The notes under the pieces are model-generated. The model was not told where the DNA came from and made no database searches. It saw only the letters and a program-made list of their open reading frames with translations. The position numbers were made by a program, and so were the translations under genes. A stretch of DNA of 64,000 nt from an unicellular cyanobacterium SU2 (GTDB taxonomy: Bacteria; Cyanobacteriota; Cyanobacteriia; Cyanobacteriales; Microcystaceae), in the NCBI GenBank assembly GCA_002110465.1, contig NEED01000049.1, forward strand, positions 186,001-250,000, written 5' to 3'. Shown piece after piece: positions 1 through 8,764 of this stretch. The stretch's first letter is position 1. Each line of letters starts with the position of its first letter.

Positions 1-675
1 GTTCCTTATGTGTCTAAAGCAACCGGACGACCGTTAGCTAAAATTGCCTCTTTAGTGATGTCAGGGAAAACCTTAGAAGAGTTAGGCATAACTGAAGAAT
101 TTGTTCCCCGCCATATTGCGGTCAAAGAAGCGGTTTTACCCTTCCAAAAATTCCCAGGCGCAGACACTTTATTAGGACCAGAAATGCGGTCTACAGGGGA
201 AGTGATGGGAATAGATGATGATTTTGGAAAAGCCTTTGCTAAAGCAGAAATTGGCGCAGGAGTTGAATTAGCAACCACCGGAACGGTCTTTGTTTCTATG
301 AATGATCGGGATAAAATGGCAACAGTTCCCGTCGTTAAAGATCTCGTTTCTTTAGGGTTCAAAGTCGTGGCAACATCAGGAACCCAAAAGGTCTTAACGG
401 ACAATGGAATTGAAGACATAGAAGTAGTTTTGAAACTTCATGAAGGTCGTCCTCATGTGATAGATTGGATCAAAAATAAACAGATTCAATTTATTATTAA
501 TACTCCTGGTGGTGAAGAATCACAAGTAGATGGTCGGATGATTCGTCGCACGGCATTGGATTACAAATTGCCCATTATTACCACTATTGCAGGGGCAAAA
601 GCTACCGTTGCAGCCATTCGTTCTTTGCAAACTGAACCCCTAGAAGTTAAAGCGTTACAAGACTACATTTCCTAA
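1..675 (+). CDS. carB: Carbamoyl-phosphate synthase large subunit, 3' part
   Basis: The gene is cut by the window start; the reading frame is open from base 1 and continues upstream. The visible ~224 residues are the end of the second ATP-grasp half (VSKATGRPLAKIA, then ALPF-like 'AVLPFQKFPGADT') followed by the C-terminal MGS-like allosteric domain (TVFVSMNDRDK, GFKVVATSGTQ, INTPGG, ITTIAGAKA). CarB makes carbamoyl phosphate from glutamine-derived ammonia, bicarbonate and ATP for arginine and pyrimidine synthesis, in the cytoplasm with CarA. No truncation is seen at the 3' end, and a hairpin with a U-rich tail follows. Confidence 0.95.
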   Translation, partial: VPYVSKATGRPLAKIASLVMSGKTLEELGITEEFVPRHIAVKEAVLPFQKFPGADTLLGPEMRSTGEVMGIDDDFGKAFAKAEIGAGVELATTGTVFVSMNDRDKMATVPVVKDLVSLGFKVVATSGTQKVLTDNGIEDIEVVLKLHEGRPHVIDWIKNKQIQFIINTPGGEESQVDGRMIRRTALDYKLPIITTIAGAKATVAAIRSLQTEPLEVKALQDYIS

Positions 676-683
676 CATTGGTA

Positions 684-720
684 GGGTGGGCATTTGCTCA
701 CCTTATAACTTTTTTTCTTT
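684..720 (+). terminator. Probable intrinsic terminator of carB
   Basis: A 7-bp stem (GGTGGGC / GCTCACC, with one G-T wobble) around an ATTT loop is followed by TTATAACTTTTTTT. It lies 10 bases after the carB stop codon. Confidence 0.6.
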
Positions 721-787
721 GTGTGTTGACATTTGTCAACTAACACGCTACCATGATAATTGGCAATAGCAAATTAGTCACCAAAGC

Positions 788-1036
788 ATGGGAAGAGATA
801 GACATCCCAATAAACATATAGAAGGAGCAATTCGATATGCAGAATCTCAAGGATGGATCTTTAAAAAAACTGGAAAATCATCCCATAGTTGGGGCAAGTT
901 GCAATGTAGGGAAAATAGTAGGCAAGGGTGTCGAATCTATATTTATTCAACGCCAGAGGTTCCCGAAAATCATGCTAAACGCATTATCGGTTTTGTAGAT
1001 AAATGTGAACATGGGGAAAATTTAGATGACAATTAA
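788..1036 (+). CDS. HicA-like small protein (putative toxin of a two-gene module)
   Basis: An 82-residue basic protein beginning MGRDRHPNKHIEGAIRYAE. The pattern HPNKHI..AI.YAE..GW......SSHSWGKL.C is that of a small HicA/YcfA-like family found beside HTH proteins in many bacteria. HicA-fold toxins are mRNA interferases with a catalytic His; the His in 'SSHSWG' is a candidate here. The next gene downstream (140 bp away, same strand) encodes the HTH partner usually seen with this family. A toxin-antitoxin role is inferred from family and context only. The hairpin between the two genes could set their expression ratio. Confidence 0.6.
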   Translation: MGRDRHPNKHIEGAIRYAESQGWIFKKTGKSSHSWGKLQCRENSRQGCRIYIYSTPEVPENHAKRIIGFVDKCEHGENLDDN

Positions 1037-1068
1037 TAGTTTAATCGTATTATTATAAAAGTTAAGAA

Positions 1069-1108
1069 AAAACAGGGAAAATATTATTTATTCCCCTCTC
1101 CCTGTTTT
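1069..1108 (+). terminator. Hairpin after the HicA-like gene
   Basis: The 10-bp arms AAAACAGGGA and TCCCTGTTTT enclose a 20-base loop, 32 bases after the stop of the HicA-like gene and 69 bases before the next start. It could be a terminator or attenuator. The U-run is short. Confidence 0.45.
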
Positions 1109-1176
1109 ACTAAAATTACAAAATTTTTTGTAGGGTTAGAGGAGTTAAACGACCAAATTCGAGTTAATTGTGAACA

Positions 1177-1740
1177 ATGAAGAAAGACAAAATGATAGTG
1201 TACAATTTCACCTTAGTCTTATCAGGTATTAGCCAAGTATCTGAAGATTTAGACACTTTAGCAGATGCCATTTTTGAAGCAGGGTGTGATGATGCTACCT
1301 TATGCTTTCGGAATTCAATTGCATATCTAGAATTTGATCGAGAGTCATCTTCTTTTCGAGAAGCCGTTATTTCTGCTATTCGTCAAGTAGAAAGTATTAA
1401 TGATAAAATTAAAGTTGAAAGAATTGAACCTGATGACTTAGTTACTGCTTCAGAAATTGCTCGAAGGATTAACAAAAGTCGAGAGTACGTGCGGCTTTTA
1501 ATTGAAGGAAAACGAGGACAGGGCAACTTTCCTTTACCCATTTCTGGTATTACTAATAAATCCTTACTTTGGAGTTGGAAAAATGTTGCTCAATGGTTTA
1601 AACAAAATAATTTAATTGACGATCAAGCAGTCACAATTGCCCAAGAAATTGCTGATTTTAATCATTTTCTTTTTTATCGCCAAGATGAATCTGCTTTTTA
1701 TCGAATGAATACTCTTAAAGAATTACTTTCAGTAGCTTAA
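1177..1740 (+). CDS. HTH protein, putative antitoxin/regulator partner
   Basis: A 187-residue protein. The N-terminal ~85 residues form a small alpha/beta domain (YNFTLVLSGI...AGCDDATL...LEFDRE..SF.EAV.SAI..VES). The middle carries a helix-turn-helix resembling excisionase/MerR-type readers (LVTASEIARRINKSREYVR, then FPLPI..I.NKSLLWSW..VAQWF). Proteins of this layout commonly sit next to the HPNKHI-type HicA-like family, so the pair 788-1740 is read as one module. DNA binding is well supported by the HTH; the antitoxin role is inferred. An unusual feature is the 140-bp spacing, larger than in most compact toxin-antitoxin operons. Confidence 0.6.
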   Translation: MKKDKMIVYNFTLVLSGISQVSEDLDTLADAIFEAGCDDATLCFRNSIAYLEFDRESSSFREAVISAIRQVESINDKIKVERIEPDDLVTASEIARRINKSREYVRLLIEGKRGQGNFPLPISGITNKSLLWSWKNVAQWFKQNNLIDDQAVTIAQEIADFNHFLFYRQDESAFYRMNTLKELLSVA

Positions 1741-1806
1741 ACAGATTCAGAAGAAGTTAGGTGAGTATGTTTATGCCTAATTGTCTTAAAATGCGTAAAG
1801 AGGAGT

Positions 1807-1900
1807 TATAGTCATTTCAATTAAAAGTGAGACACCTGCTGCTTGTAATAATAGTCTTCATAGCTCAATTTTTGTATCATTCTTATTTGAAATGACTATA
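1807..1900. mobile_element. MITE-like element, 94 bp
   Basis: Perfect 14-bp terminal inverted repeats (TATAGTCATTTCAA at 1807-1820, TTGAAATGACTATA at 1887-1900) extend with three mismatches to about 24 bp. The ends begin and finish with TA, as in elements mobilised by IS630/Tc1-mariner transposases. There is no coding capacity. The assignment to an IS630-type parent is inference. Confidence 0.7.
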
Positions 1901-1975
1901 AATGTTTCATTAGGGGTTTTAGTTACTGCTGCCATCGCTATTTTAGTCAGTGTTATTTTAGGAATCAGTAATTAA
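1892..1975 (+). CDS. Possible 27-residue membrane peptide starting inside the MITE
   Basis: The ATG lies in the right inverted repeat of the MITE. The frame encodes MTINVSLGV followed by a hydrophobic helix (LVTAAIAILVSVILGI) and stops at 1973-1975. It has the look of a single-span microprotein, but I do not recognise it as a known photosystem or cytochrome b6f small subunit. It may equally be chance or the remnant of an older gene whose 5' end was replaced by the MITE. Confidence 0.25.
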   Translation: MTINVSLGVLVTAAIAILVSVILGISN

Positions 1976-2116
1976 GTTGATCAATTTTTTCTTATATTCC
2001 CAAAGTCAATCAATTTTGATCAAGTCTTAAATGCACTAGGGTATCATAGTCAAGTTATTGGTAGGGTGCGTTAATAAAGACTAACACACCCATTGACTAA
2101 TCAAAAATCCTAACCA

Positions 2117-3562
2117 TTAGTTGGGAGTGTTGATGGCAGTACATCCTATTTGTGAAACAGAACCATCAGGCATAATTGCGCCGCACAAGTTAGAATTACG
2201 CCAATTAGAATCGGTTAACTTAGCTTGGATTAAATTGGCACTAGCTAAATTAGCACGATTCATATTAATCCCTGTCAATTGGGCTGAATCAAGTACGGCA
2301 TTGCTTAAGTTAGCCCCAACAAGATAGGATTCGTTTAAATTCGCCCCTGTTAAGTCAGCATCACTCAAATTTGCTCCCTTCATGTTAATCTCTGTCAGTC
2401 GGGCTGAAGCTAGATTAGCATCACTGAGATCAACCCCAACAAGATAGGATTTGTTTAAATTCGCCCCTGTTAAATCAGCATCACTCAAATTTGCTCCCTT
2501 CATGTTAATCTCTGTCAGTCGGGCTGAAGCTAGATTAGCATCACTGAGATCAGCCCCAACGAGATAGGATTTGTTTAAATTCGCCTCTGTCAAGTCAGCA
2601 TCACTCAGGTTAACCCCTTCCATATTAATATCACTTAAGTTCGCTGATCTTAAATTAGCTCCCCTAAAGTTTGTGTTGACTAAGTAGGCATAGTTTAGGT
2701 TGGCGTTTTCTAAGTTAGCATTTTGCAGATTAGAGTTATGCAAGTTGATGTCTTGTAGATTAGCATTCTCTAAGTTAGCGTCTTGCAAATTAGCATAGCT
2801 AACATCAGCATTGAGGGAAGAAGCTTCTGCAATAGCGAATTCACCAATAAACCCTAAAATTGCTCCTGGATAGGCTAAAGGAATGGCGGCAGTTGCTCCG
2901 GTGAGGGCAGCTTTGGCCGTGGTATTATTGGGAAAATCCCTCGAAAAGTCTGTGTTTGAGAGATTAGCCCCTTGAAGATTAGCTTTTTTAAGCTTTACTC
3001 CTCTTAGATAAGCCCCGGTTAAGTCAGCGTTTTTGAGACTTGCTCCCACGAGGTTGACCCTTTCTCCATCATGGGCAGTTAAATCAGCCCCTCGTAAATT
3101 GGCTTGATCTAGATTAGCTCCTTGGAGGGTGACACCTCGCATCTGCGCCCCCTCTAGGTTCCCATGGGATAAGATGATGCCGTCCATTTTTGCATTGACT
3201 AGATTAACCCCTTTGAGGTTAACCCCACTGAGGTTAACGCCATTGAGTTTGGCATTAATCAAATTTACGTCATCTAAGATGATGCCTTGGAGTTGAGCAT
3301 TCATCAGTTGAGCATCTTGAAGCGTTGCTTCTTTCAGGTTAGCATTGGTCAGATTTGCCCCTTGTAAGTTGGCATTTTTGAGATTAGCTTTTTCTAGATT
3401 TGCTCCCGCTAAATCCATCCCTTGAAGGTTGGCATTTTCTAAATTACAACTAATACATTCTTTGGTTTCTAATAAACGCTCTACTTGAAGGGGATTGGCT
3501 GCCTCAACAGCAGAAGTCAATAACAATGGACTTAATAAGAATATCGCTGTTATGGTTTTCAT
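2117..3562 (-). CDS. Secreted pentapeptide-repeat protein
   Basis: A 481-residue protein with an N-terminal signal peptide (MKTITAIFLLSPLLLTSAVEAA). A short segment with two Cys (ECISCNLENANL) is followed by nearly continuous A(N/D)LXX pentapeptide repeats that should fold as a right-handed quadrilateral beta-helix. The repeat tract is interrupted once, around residues 210-250, by a hydrophobic glycine/alanine stretch (AAIPLAYPGAILGFIG). Two adjacent 40-residue blocks are almost identical at DNA level. Likely periplasmic or thylakoid-lumenal; the biochemical role of such proteins in cyanobacteria is mostly unknown. Confidence 0.85.
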   Translation of the reverse strand: MKTITAIFLLSPLLLTSAVEAANPLQVERLLETKECISCNLENANLQGMDLAGANLEKANLKNANLQGANLTNANLKEATLQDAQLMNAQLQGIILDDVNLINAKLNGVNLSGVNLKGVNLVNAKMDGIILSHGNLEGAQMRGVTLQGANLDQANLRGADLTAHDGERVNLVGASLKNADLTGAYLRGVKLKKANLQGANLSNTDFSRDFPNNTTAKAALTGATAAIPLAYPGAILGFIGEFAIAEASSLNADVSYANLQDANLENANLQDINLHNSNLQNANLENANLNYAYLVNTNFRGANLRSANLSDINMEGVNLSDADLTEANLNKSYLVGADLSDANLASARLTEINMKGANLSDADLTGANLNKSYLVGVDLSDANLASARLTEINMKGANLSDADLTGANLNESYLVGANLSNAVLDSAQLTGINMNRANLASANLIQAKLTDSNWRNSNLCGAIMPDGSVSQIGCTAINTPN

Positions 3563-4276
3563 TTAGTTATCTCCTAATTATTTAAGTTATTTTCCACGAC
3601 AAACTTGCGAGATGAAGTTACTCTTTTTTTGAGTTGCTAAATCTCCATTTTTTTCGTAAGTATCTCTTAAACCAACTTTATTTAAATATCCATTTTTTCT
3701 AAAAAAAACTATCCTAAACTAGCTCCAAAATGTAGGAGAGTTTCTCAATATTTACTATTTCTGATTCAGGAAACTATCAACTTTTTTGTTGCTTATTCGT
3801 ACGATTTTAGTATTTTTTAGATTAACTTTTTACATGAGTAAAGTATTATAAAAGGGATATCTTCTAAGCTAATTTTAGATAGTCTCAAGGGGTTAAATGA
3901 TTGTTCAATGCTGTGGAATTCCTGATCGTAAAAAATCGGTATAAATATTATGCTCGGATTAAATCACTTGAACGACTTAGACCTTCCACCTGGATCAAAT
4001 TTGTATCCTTAGACTTATCTAACAGATGGTATTTTCACTCCTCTTCTGTTCCATCTTGGTTCTATTATAACTTAGGGGACTTAATTTCATTATGACCCTA
4101 AGAAGGATTGAGTTGGGAGCCAAAATCTAAAAAATTAATAAAATGCAACAATTTATCTCTAATGATGGAGTAAGATATACGTAATATTGTTGATGACAAA
4201 ACAAAGTCGGTTGACGCTTTTAAATGCGAGATTGTCAATGATTCTAGAAAAGAAAACAATTATTACCTAACCTAAG
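3563..4276. other. Intergenic region without a recognisable gene
   Basis: About 710 AT-rich bases separate the divergent pentapeptide gene and hisIE. Short open frames exist (the longest is about 64 codons from a TTG) but none resembles a known family or has a good ribosome binding site. The region presumably holds both promoters; no specific operator was identified. Confidence 0.5.
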
Positions 4277-4912
4277 ATGTCTTCTTTAAGTGATGCCATT
4301 CGAGTAGACAACATTAACTACAATCAACAAGGATTAGTCCCTGCGATCGTCCAAGATTATTTAGATGGGACAGTCTTGATGATGGCCTGGATGAATCGAG
4401 AATCTCTACAAAAAACCCTAGAAACGGGGGAAAATTGGTATTGGAGTCGCTCTAGACAGGAATTATGGCACAAAGGGGCGACTTCTGGGCATATTCAAAA
4501 GGTTAAAGAAATTCGCTATGACTGCGATAGTGATGCCTTATTAATTACCATCGAACAACTCGGGGATATTGCTTGTCATACAGGGGAACGAAGTTGCTTT
4601 CATCAAGTAGATAATCAAAAAATTGCTCCTTCGGCAGACACCTTATCGGAGGTATATAAGGTTATCTGTAAGCGTCGGGATCATCCGATGGCAGGATCTT
4701 ATACCCAAACCCTATTAGAGGGGGGGGATAATAAAATTCTCAAAAAAATAGGGGAAGAAGCAGCCGAGGTGGTGATGGCTTGCAAAGATGATGATCGAGA
4801 GGCGATCGCCTCTGAAGTGGCTGATTTGTTCTACCATACCTTGGTAGCCTTGTCCTATCATCAAGTTGATATTAAGGACGTTTATCGCAAGTTACAAGAT
4901 AGAAGAAGATAA
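4277..4912 (+). CDS. hisIE: Bifunctional phosphoribosyl-AMP cyclohydrolase / phosphoribosyl-ATP pyrophosphatase
   Basis: A 211-residue cytoplasmic enzyme catalysing steps two and three of histidine synthesis. Residues 1-110 are HisI ([37 protein letters not shown], then CHTGERSCF with the metal-binding Cys residues). Residues ~118-211 are HisE ([39 protein letters not shown]). The length fits the fused family. It is a lone gene here; the other his genes are not in the window. Confidence 0.95.
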   Translation: MSSLSDAIRVDNINYNQQGLVPAIVQDYLDGTVLMMAWMNRESLQKTLETGENWYWSRSRQELWHKGATSGHIQKVKEIRYDCDSDALLITIEQLGDIACHTGERSCFHQVDNQKIAPSADTLSEVYKVICKRRDHPMAGSYTQTLLEGGDNKILKKIGEEAAEVVMACKDDDREAIASEVADLFYHTLVALSYHQVDIKDVYRKLQDRRR

Positions 4913-4995
4913 GAGGGGGATAGGGGACTTCGACTGTCGCTGTCGCCCAAGAGATGGGGACAGGGAGAGGGATTTTAACTATTAACTATCAACTA

Positions 4996-5514
4996 TTAAC
5001 CATCAACCATTTCAAAGGTCAGATTGTCTTGAGCTAAAAAATCATAGGTAAAGTGATCAACAATATTAGTATTACTTAATTCTAGATTATAGAAATCAAC
5101 GAATTCATGATCAAAATAGGGGCCAGCGTGCCAGGTTCCTACTTCTAACTTAACAAAACAATTCCCTGGAATTCTAAAAACTTTTAATCGAGTGATATCA
5201 GGATAATCTTGTTCAGATGGGGGTGCAACAGCTAATAACCATTCTTTCCCTTCAAGAGATCCTAAACATTGAGTACATTGACCATGACGGGTTATTGTAG
5301 AAAATTGACGACCTCGTTGAGCTAATCGCATAATATAAAATCGAGGAACCCCTTTTTCTAAGCTTAATTGGGCATCACTTTCATCGTAGGGTTTGCTATC
5401 TTCGGCAGGGATAATCACTTGTCCGTAGGGGATAAAAGTTTCAGGATTAATTTTATGAATTTTAAGGGGTTTTAGATTAGGAGAGTTATTCATCATTGGC
5501 TCATCTTGAATCAT
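4996..5514 (-). CDS. Ureidoglycolate lyase (AllA) family protein
   Basis: A 172-residue protein matching the AllA/ureidoglycolate hydrolase cupin fold: an N-terminal 'ETFIPYGQVI' segment, a central LGSLEGKEWLLAVAPP strand pair, and the conserved 'GTWHAGPYF' turn near residue 128. AllA releases glyoxylate from ureidoglycolate in purine catabolism. No other allantoin genes are adjacent, so the substrate here is uncertain. The start could also be the Met pair at codons 7-8. Confidence 0.75.
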   Translation of the reverse strand: MIQDEPMMNNSPNLKPLKIHKINPETFIPYGQVIIPAEDSKPYDESDAQLSLEKGVPRFYIMRLAQRGRQFSTITRHGQCTQCLGSLEGKEWLLAVAPPSEQDYPDITRLKVFRIPGNCFVKLEVGTWHAGPYFDHEFVDFYNLELSNTNIVDHFTYDFLAQDNLTFEMVDG

Positions 5515-5559
5515 TATTACATCATTAATTTAAACAGATTAAAGACTGTCTTCAAAAAC

Positions 5560-6126
5560 TTACTCCAGTCTGTCTTGACGTTCTCGAATAACTTTACCTG
5601 AACTAACAAAGGACATACCTTGCTGAGAAATGGTACTAACCATAACTGCCTCCACAACTGGATCACTAACCTCATTGGCGGCACGCCATTCTACAATAAA
5701 ATTAGCACCAACACCACCTACTTTATCATCTTTAGCCACCACCACTTCTGTAGAAGCTAATGGATCAAGTTGAATAGGGTCGGTTAAATAAGCCTTTAAT
5801 TTTTTACCTTCAGAATTATAGTAGTCTACAGTTTCAATCACAATGGAATTAGAAAGATCCGTATTACGAAGACTGAGGGTAGCAGTCAATTGAAAGGCTC
5901 GATTTGGATTAAAGTCATAGATTTCTGAGTAGATAGGAACGTAAATAATCTGTCCAGTTGTCAACGGGGGAAGTTCGGTCATTGAAATAGTTTTTACCCC
6001 TGAATTTTTAGTCAAGTTTTGTTCTTCTGAACTGTCTGAAAGAGAAGTGGTTGGGGTGGGAATTGTACAGGCGATCAATAAATTTAAAGATAGATACAAG
6101 AGCAGAATTACTTTAAGATTCAGCAT
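5560..6126 (-). CDS. DUF3124 lipoprotein
   Basis: A 188-residue protein with a lipoprotein signal (LLYLSLNLLIAC; Cys20 is the probable lipidated residue), a Ser/Thr-rich linker and a beta-rich domain (GQIIYVPIYSEIYDF, LSLRNTDLSNSI, VVVAKDDKVGGVGANFIVEW) that I recognise as the DUF3124 type. Probably anchored in a membrane facing the periplasm. Function is unknown. The gap to the glycosyltransferase gene upstream is short (37 bp), so co-transcription is possible. Confidence 0.7.
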   Translation of the reverse strand: MLNLKVILLLYLSLNLLIACTIPTPTTSLSDSSEEQNLTKNSGVKTISMTELPPLTTGQIIYVPIYSEIYDFNPNRAFQLTATLSLRNTDLSNSIVIETVDYYNSEGKKLKAYLTDPIQLDPLASTEVVVAKDDKVGGVGANFIVEWRAANEVSDPVVEAVMVSTISQQGMSFVSSGKVIRERQDRLE

Positions 6127-6163
6127 CAGGGATAAATTCCTAGTTAGTTAACTTTAATAAGTT

Positions 6164-7366
6164 TTATGATAAGTTATCCACTGAATAAACTCTTCCTTTC
6201 CAACCTCCTCCTTTTCCTCTCCAATGACGTAAGGAAGAATCTAGAGTCATCAATAAATATAACAAGGCAATTGCAGGTAAACTGATTGACCATAAGGGTG
6301 AGGTTTTATATAAAAATAAAGTTGGTAAATAGGAAATAGCCATTAATAGCCAAGTAATTCCTCCTAAACTAGCAATTAATCCCTTACCCATTACTAAACC
6401 CCAAATTAAACTAATCGGAGGAACAAGATAAACTAGGGTTAGTCCCATAATAGTCCCTAGGAGTAAAAGTGGGGAATAGTTTAATTGAGTATAGGCAGTT
6501 CTAGCCACCATATTCCAAATGCTTTTTAGGGAATCATAAGGTCGTAAACTGCGAGTTTTTTCACTTAATCCCAACCAAATACCTTGAGGGGTATTTTCTG
6601 GAGTTTCTTGTAACTTTGATTTAACGGCTGCTGCTAGAGAACAATCATCAATTAAAGCCTGACGAACAATTTCAAGTCCTCCTACTTGTTCTAAAATATT
6701 CAGACGAATTAGAATACAACCTCCGGCGGCAGCGGCCATTTTATGGTTAGGATTATTGACCCAAGAAAAAGGATAGAGTTTTTCAAAGAAGAAAACAAAA
6801 GCAGGAATTAAAAATTGTTCCCAAATACTTTGACAACGTAACGACACCATCAAGGATGTCATGGCTAAATTTTCTTGTTGAGATTTACCGACTAACTCTC
6901 GTAGATTAGTTTGATGATGTTCAATATCAGCATCAGTAAAGAGAATATAATCTGACTGTAAATTCTTTTCTTTTATATATGCAATTCCTTGTTCCATTGC
7001 CCACAATTTTCCTGACCATCCTGGGGGTAACGGCTGTCCTGAAATAACAGTTAACCGCTCAGTTTGATGACAATTTATAGCTAATTCCTGAGCAACTTCT
7101 TCTGTTCCATCATCACTTTGATCATCGACTAAAATGATTTGGAAATCCCCTGAATAATCTTGGTTTAATAGGGATTTCAAACTAATAGGCAAAACGTCCG
7201 CTTCATTTCTCGCGGGGATAACTGCACAAACAGACGGATAGGTCGTTAACGAGATTTCTTCTGGATCTATTTTGTGATTAGAACGCCAAAATTGCCCTCT
7301 AAAAAGTAATAAGTATAACCAGATAATTAATGATACACTGGCGATGATTATTAGGGAATTATCCAT
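6164..7366 (-). CDS. Family 2 glycosyltransferase, HpnB-like
   Basis: A 400-residue membrane enzyme. An N-terminal helix is followed by a GT2 domain: CAVIPARNEADVLP, ILVDDQSDDGT, FTDADIEH (the DxD nucleotide-sugar/metal site), AAAGGCILIR, and a late 'IDDCSLA' acceptor-side motif. Three to four C-terminal membrane helices complete it. This architecture and length match hopene-associated glycosyltransferase HpnB. The sugar and acceptor are inferred to be hopanoid or lipid related; no other hopanoid genes are in the window. Confidence 0.75.
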   Translation of the reverse strand: MDNSLIIIASVSLIIWLYLLLFRGQFWRSNHKIDPEEISLTTYPSVCAVIPARNEADVLPISLKSLLNQDYSGDFQIILVDDQSDDGTEEVAQELAINCHQTERLTVISGQPLPPGWSGKLWAMEQGIAYIKEKNLQSDYILFTDADIEHHQTNLRELVGKSQQENLAMTSLMVSLRCQSIWEQFLIPAFVFFFEKLYPFSWVNNPNHKMAAAAGGCILIRLNILEQVGGLEIVRQALIDDCSLAAAVKSKLQETPENTPQGIWLGLSEKTRSLRPYDSLKSIWNMVARTAYTQLNYSPLLLLGTIMGLTLVYLVPPISLIWGLVMGKGLIASLGGITWLLMAISYLPTLFLYKTSPLWSISLPAIALLYLLMTLDSSLRHWRGKGGGWKGRVYSVDNLS

Positions 7367-7383
7367 ATTTTTAATGACTATTT

Positions 7384-7854
7384 CTAGCTAGTAAACTGCT
7401 CAAAAAGGGGAATAACTGCAAAATGAGTTTCTATCCAAACCCTCGTCCCTCCCTTATCTGGTCGTGGTTCGAGGGAGTAAAAGATTTTTGCCGGCCCTGT
7501 TAGTTCAAGCTGATGACAATGAATAGCCGGGTTAGAGGGTTGGGTGACACTGATAACCGGTGCTGTCATTCCTTGAGTAACGTTTTTATTGATGGTTGGG
7601 CGCGAAACCTTGATGACCGTTAAATTTTTATGGCGAGGTCTTCTATTTTTCCTCCCCTCTTCGATTTTGACTGCCCAACGGGGTTTAGGTCCGCGTTTAC
7701 CTTCACTGACGATAGGACGACCATCAGATAGGGGGATTAACCATTGTCTACCTGCTTTGAATGCTCCCTCAATTCTCTTTTGAGACAGAAGACAACGAAC
7801 TCGTCTTACAGAAACCTTTAAGAGTTTAGCTGCTTGAGATGCAGTTACATACAT
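7384..7854 (-). CDS. Excisionase-type HTH protein with uncharacterised C-terminal domain
   Basis: A 156-residue basic protein. Residues 1-45 (MYVTASQAAKLLKVSVRR, CLLSQKRIEGAFKAGRQWLIPL) form a helix-turn-helix of the excisionase/MerR-like class that reads DNA. A basic linker (GKRGPKPRW, GRKNRRPRHKN) leads to a small C-terminal region (CHQLELTGPAKIFYSLEP, GTRVWIETHFAVIPLF) I do not recognise. The gene stands alone, not near an integrase, so a chromosomal regulator is more likely than a phage excisionase. Confidence 0.65.
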   Translation of the reverse strand: MYVTASQAAKLLKVSVRRVRCLLSQKRIEGAFKAGRQWLIPLSDGRPIVSEGKRGPKPRWAVKIEEGRKNRRPRHKNLTVIKVSRPTINKNVTQGMTAPVISVTQPSNPAIHCHQLELTGPAKIFYSLEPRPDKGGTRVWIETHFAVIPLFEQFTS

Positions 7855-7955
7855 GAGTAAAAATAACTATACCGATAACACTATAGTTTATAGCATACAA
7901 GATGTGATGTGGATTTACACTCGATATAGTAAAAATCAGAAAACTATCAATTCCC

Positions 7956-8735
7956 CTAAATAATTAACTGAGCTTGGGCATTAAAGGATTTACGATAAAC
8001 TCCTTCAGTGACTAAAATCGCGGTTAATAAGTTAGTAAAAATAATCATAAATAGAATCAAAATCTGATAGGAAGCGGCATTTAAGGGATCTATTCCAGCT
8101 AAAACCTGTCCCGTAAACATCCCAGGTAAACTGACGATTCCTACCACCATCATTTGATTTAAAGTCGGAATTAATCCAATCCGAATAGCCTCTTTACGAT
8201 AAGAAGCTATAGCTTGTTTAGGGGTCGCTCCCAAACACAGATGAGTTTCAATTTCTAAGGGATTTTGAGCGATCGCACTGCCTAACCTTTCCCCCGATAA
8301 AGAGGCACTATTCATGGCATTTCCCAAAATCATCCCAGTTAAAGGAATTAAATATTGAGGAGAGTACCAAACATCCGGTCGAATAATGATAATTAGAGCA
8401 TAACTTAAGGTTAATAAACTACTCACCAATAATGACCCTAAAACAATTGAAAAAAAACCTTTTTTTTGATGAGTAATCCGATTATTAGCCGCTCTCGCTG
8501 CAATGGTTAACATAATTCCTAAAATCCCTAAGACCGCGAAGGGATTATTTAACTCAAAGATGACTAATAAAACCGATCCTACTACTAACAATTGTAGGAG
8601 CGATCGCCCTGCAGCCAAGATAAATTGTCCTTCTAACCCTAATTTCTGCCAATTTGATAAAGCAATGGCCATGGCAATAATACCTAATGACCATAGTAAA
8701 TCAATGGTATCTAATGCAATGAAACCACCTACCAT
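7956..8735 (-). CDS. fetB: FetB-type ABC permease (UPF0014)
   Basis: A 259-residue integral membrane protein with about seven hydrophobic helices. It carries the hallmark family segment GMILGNAMNSASLSGERL and the downstream ALGATP-like 'CLGATPKQAIASYRKEAIR' coupling stretch, then MMVVGIVSLPGMFTGQVLAG. The family works with FetA ATPase in iron export and resistance to oxidative stress. No fetA lies next to it; the neighbour is a thioredoxin-like gene 29 bp upstream in the same direction, so the two may be co-transcribed. Confidence 0.8.
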   Translation of the reverse strand: MVGGFIALDTIDLLWSLGIIAMAIALSNWQKLGLEGQFILAAGRSLLQLLVVGSVLLVIFELNNPFAVLGILGIMLTIAARAANNRITHQKKGFFSIVLGSLLVSSLLTLSYALIIIIRPDVWYSPQYLIPLTGMILGNAMNSASLSGERLGSAIAQNPLEIETHLCLGATPKQAIASYRKEAIRIGLIPTLNQMMVVGIVSLPGMFTGQVLAGIDPLNAASYQILILFMIIFTNLLTAILVTEGVYRKSFNAQAQLII

Positions 8736-8764
8736 TTAAGTTTCTCCGAATATTATTGAAGCCA

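Noticed and set aside
3901-4095. 64-codon open frame between the pentapeptide gene and hisIE
   Set aside because: It starts at TTG, lacks a ribosome site and resembles no family.
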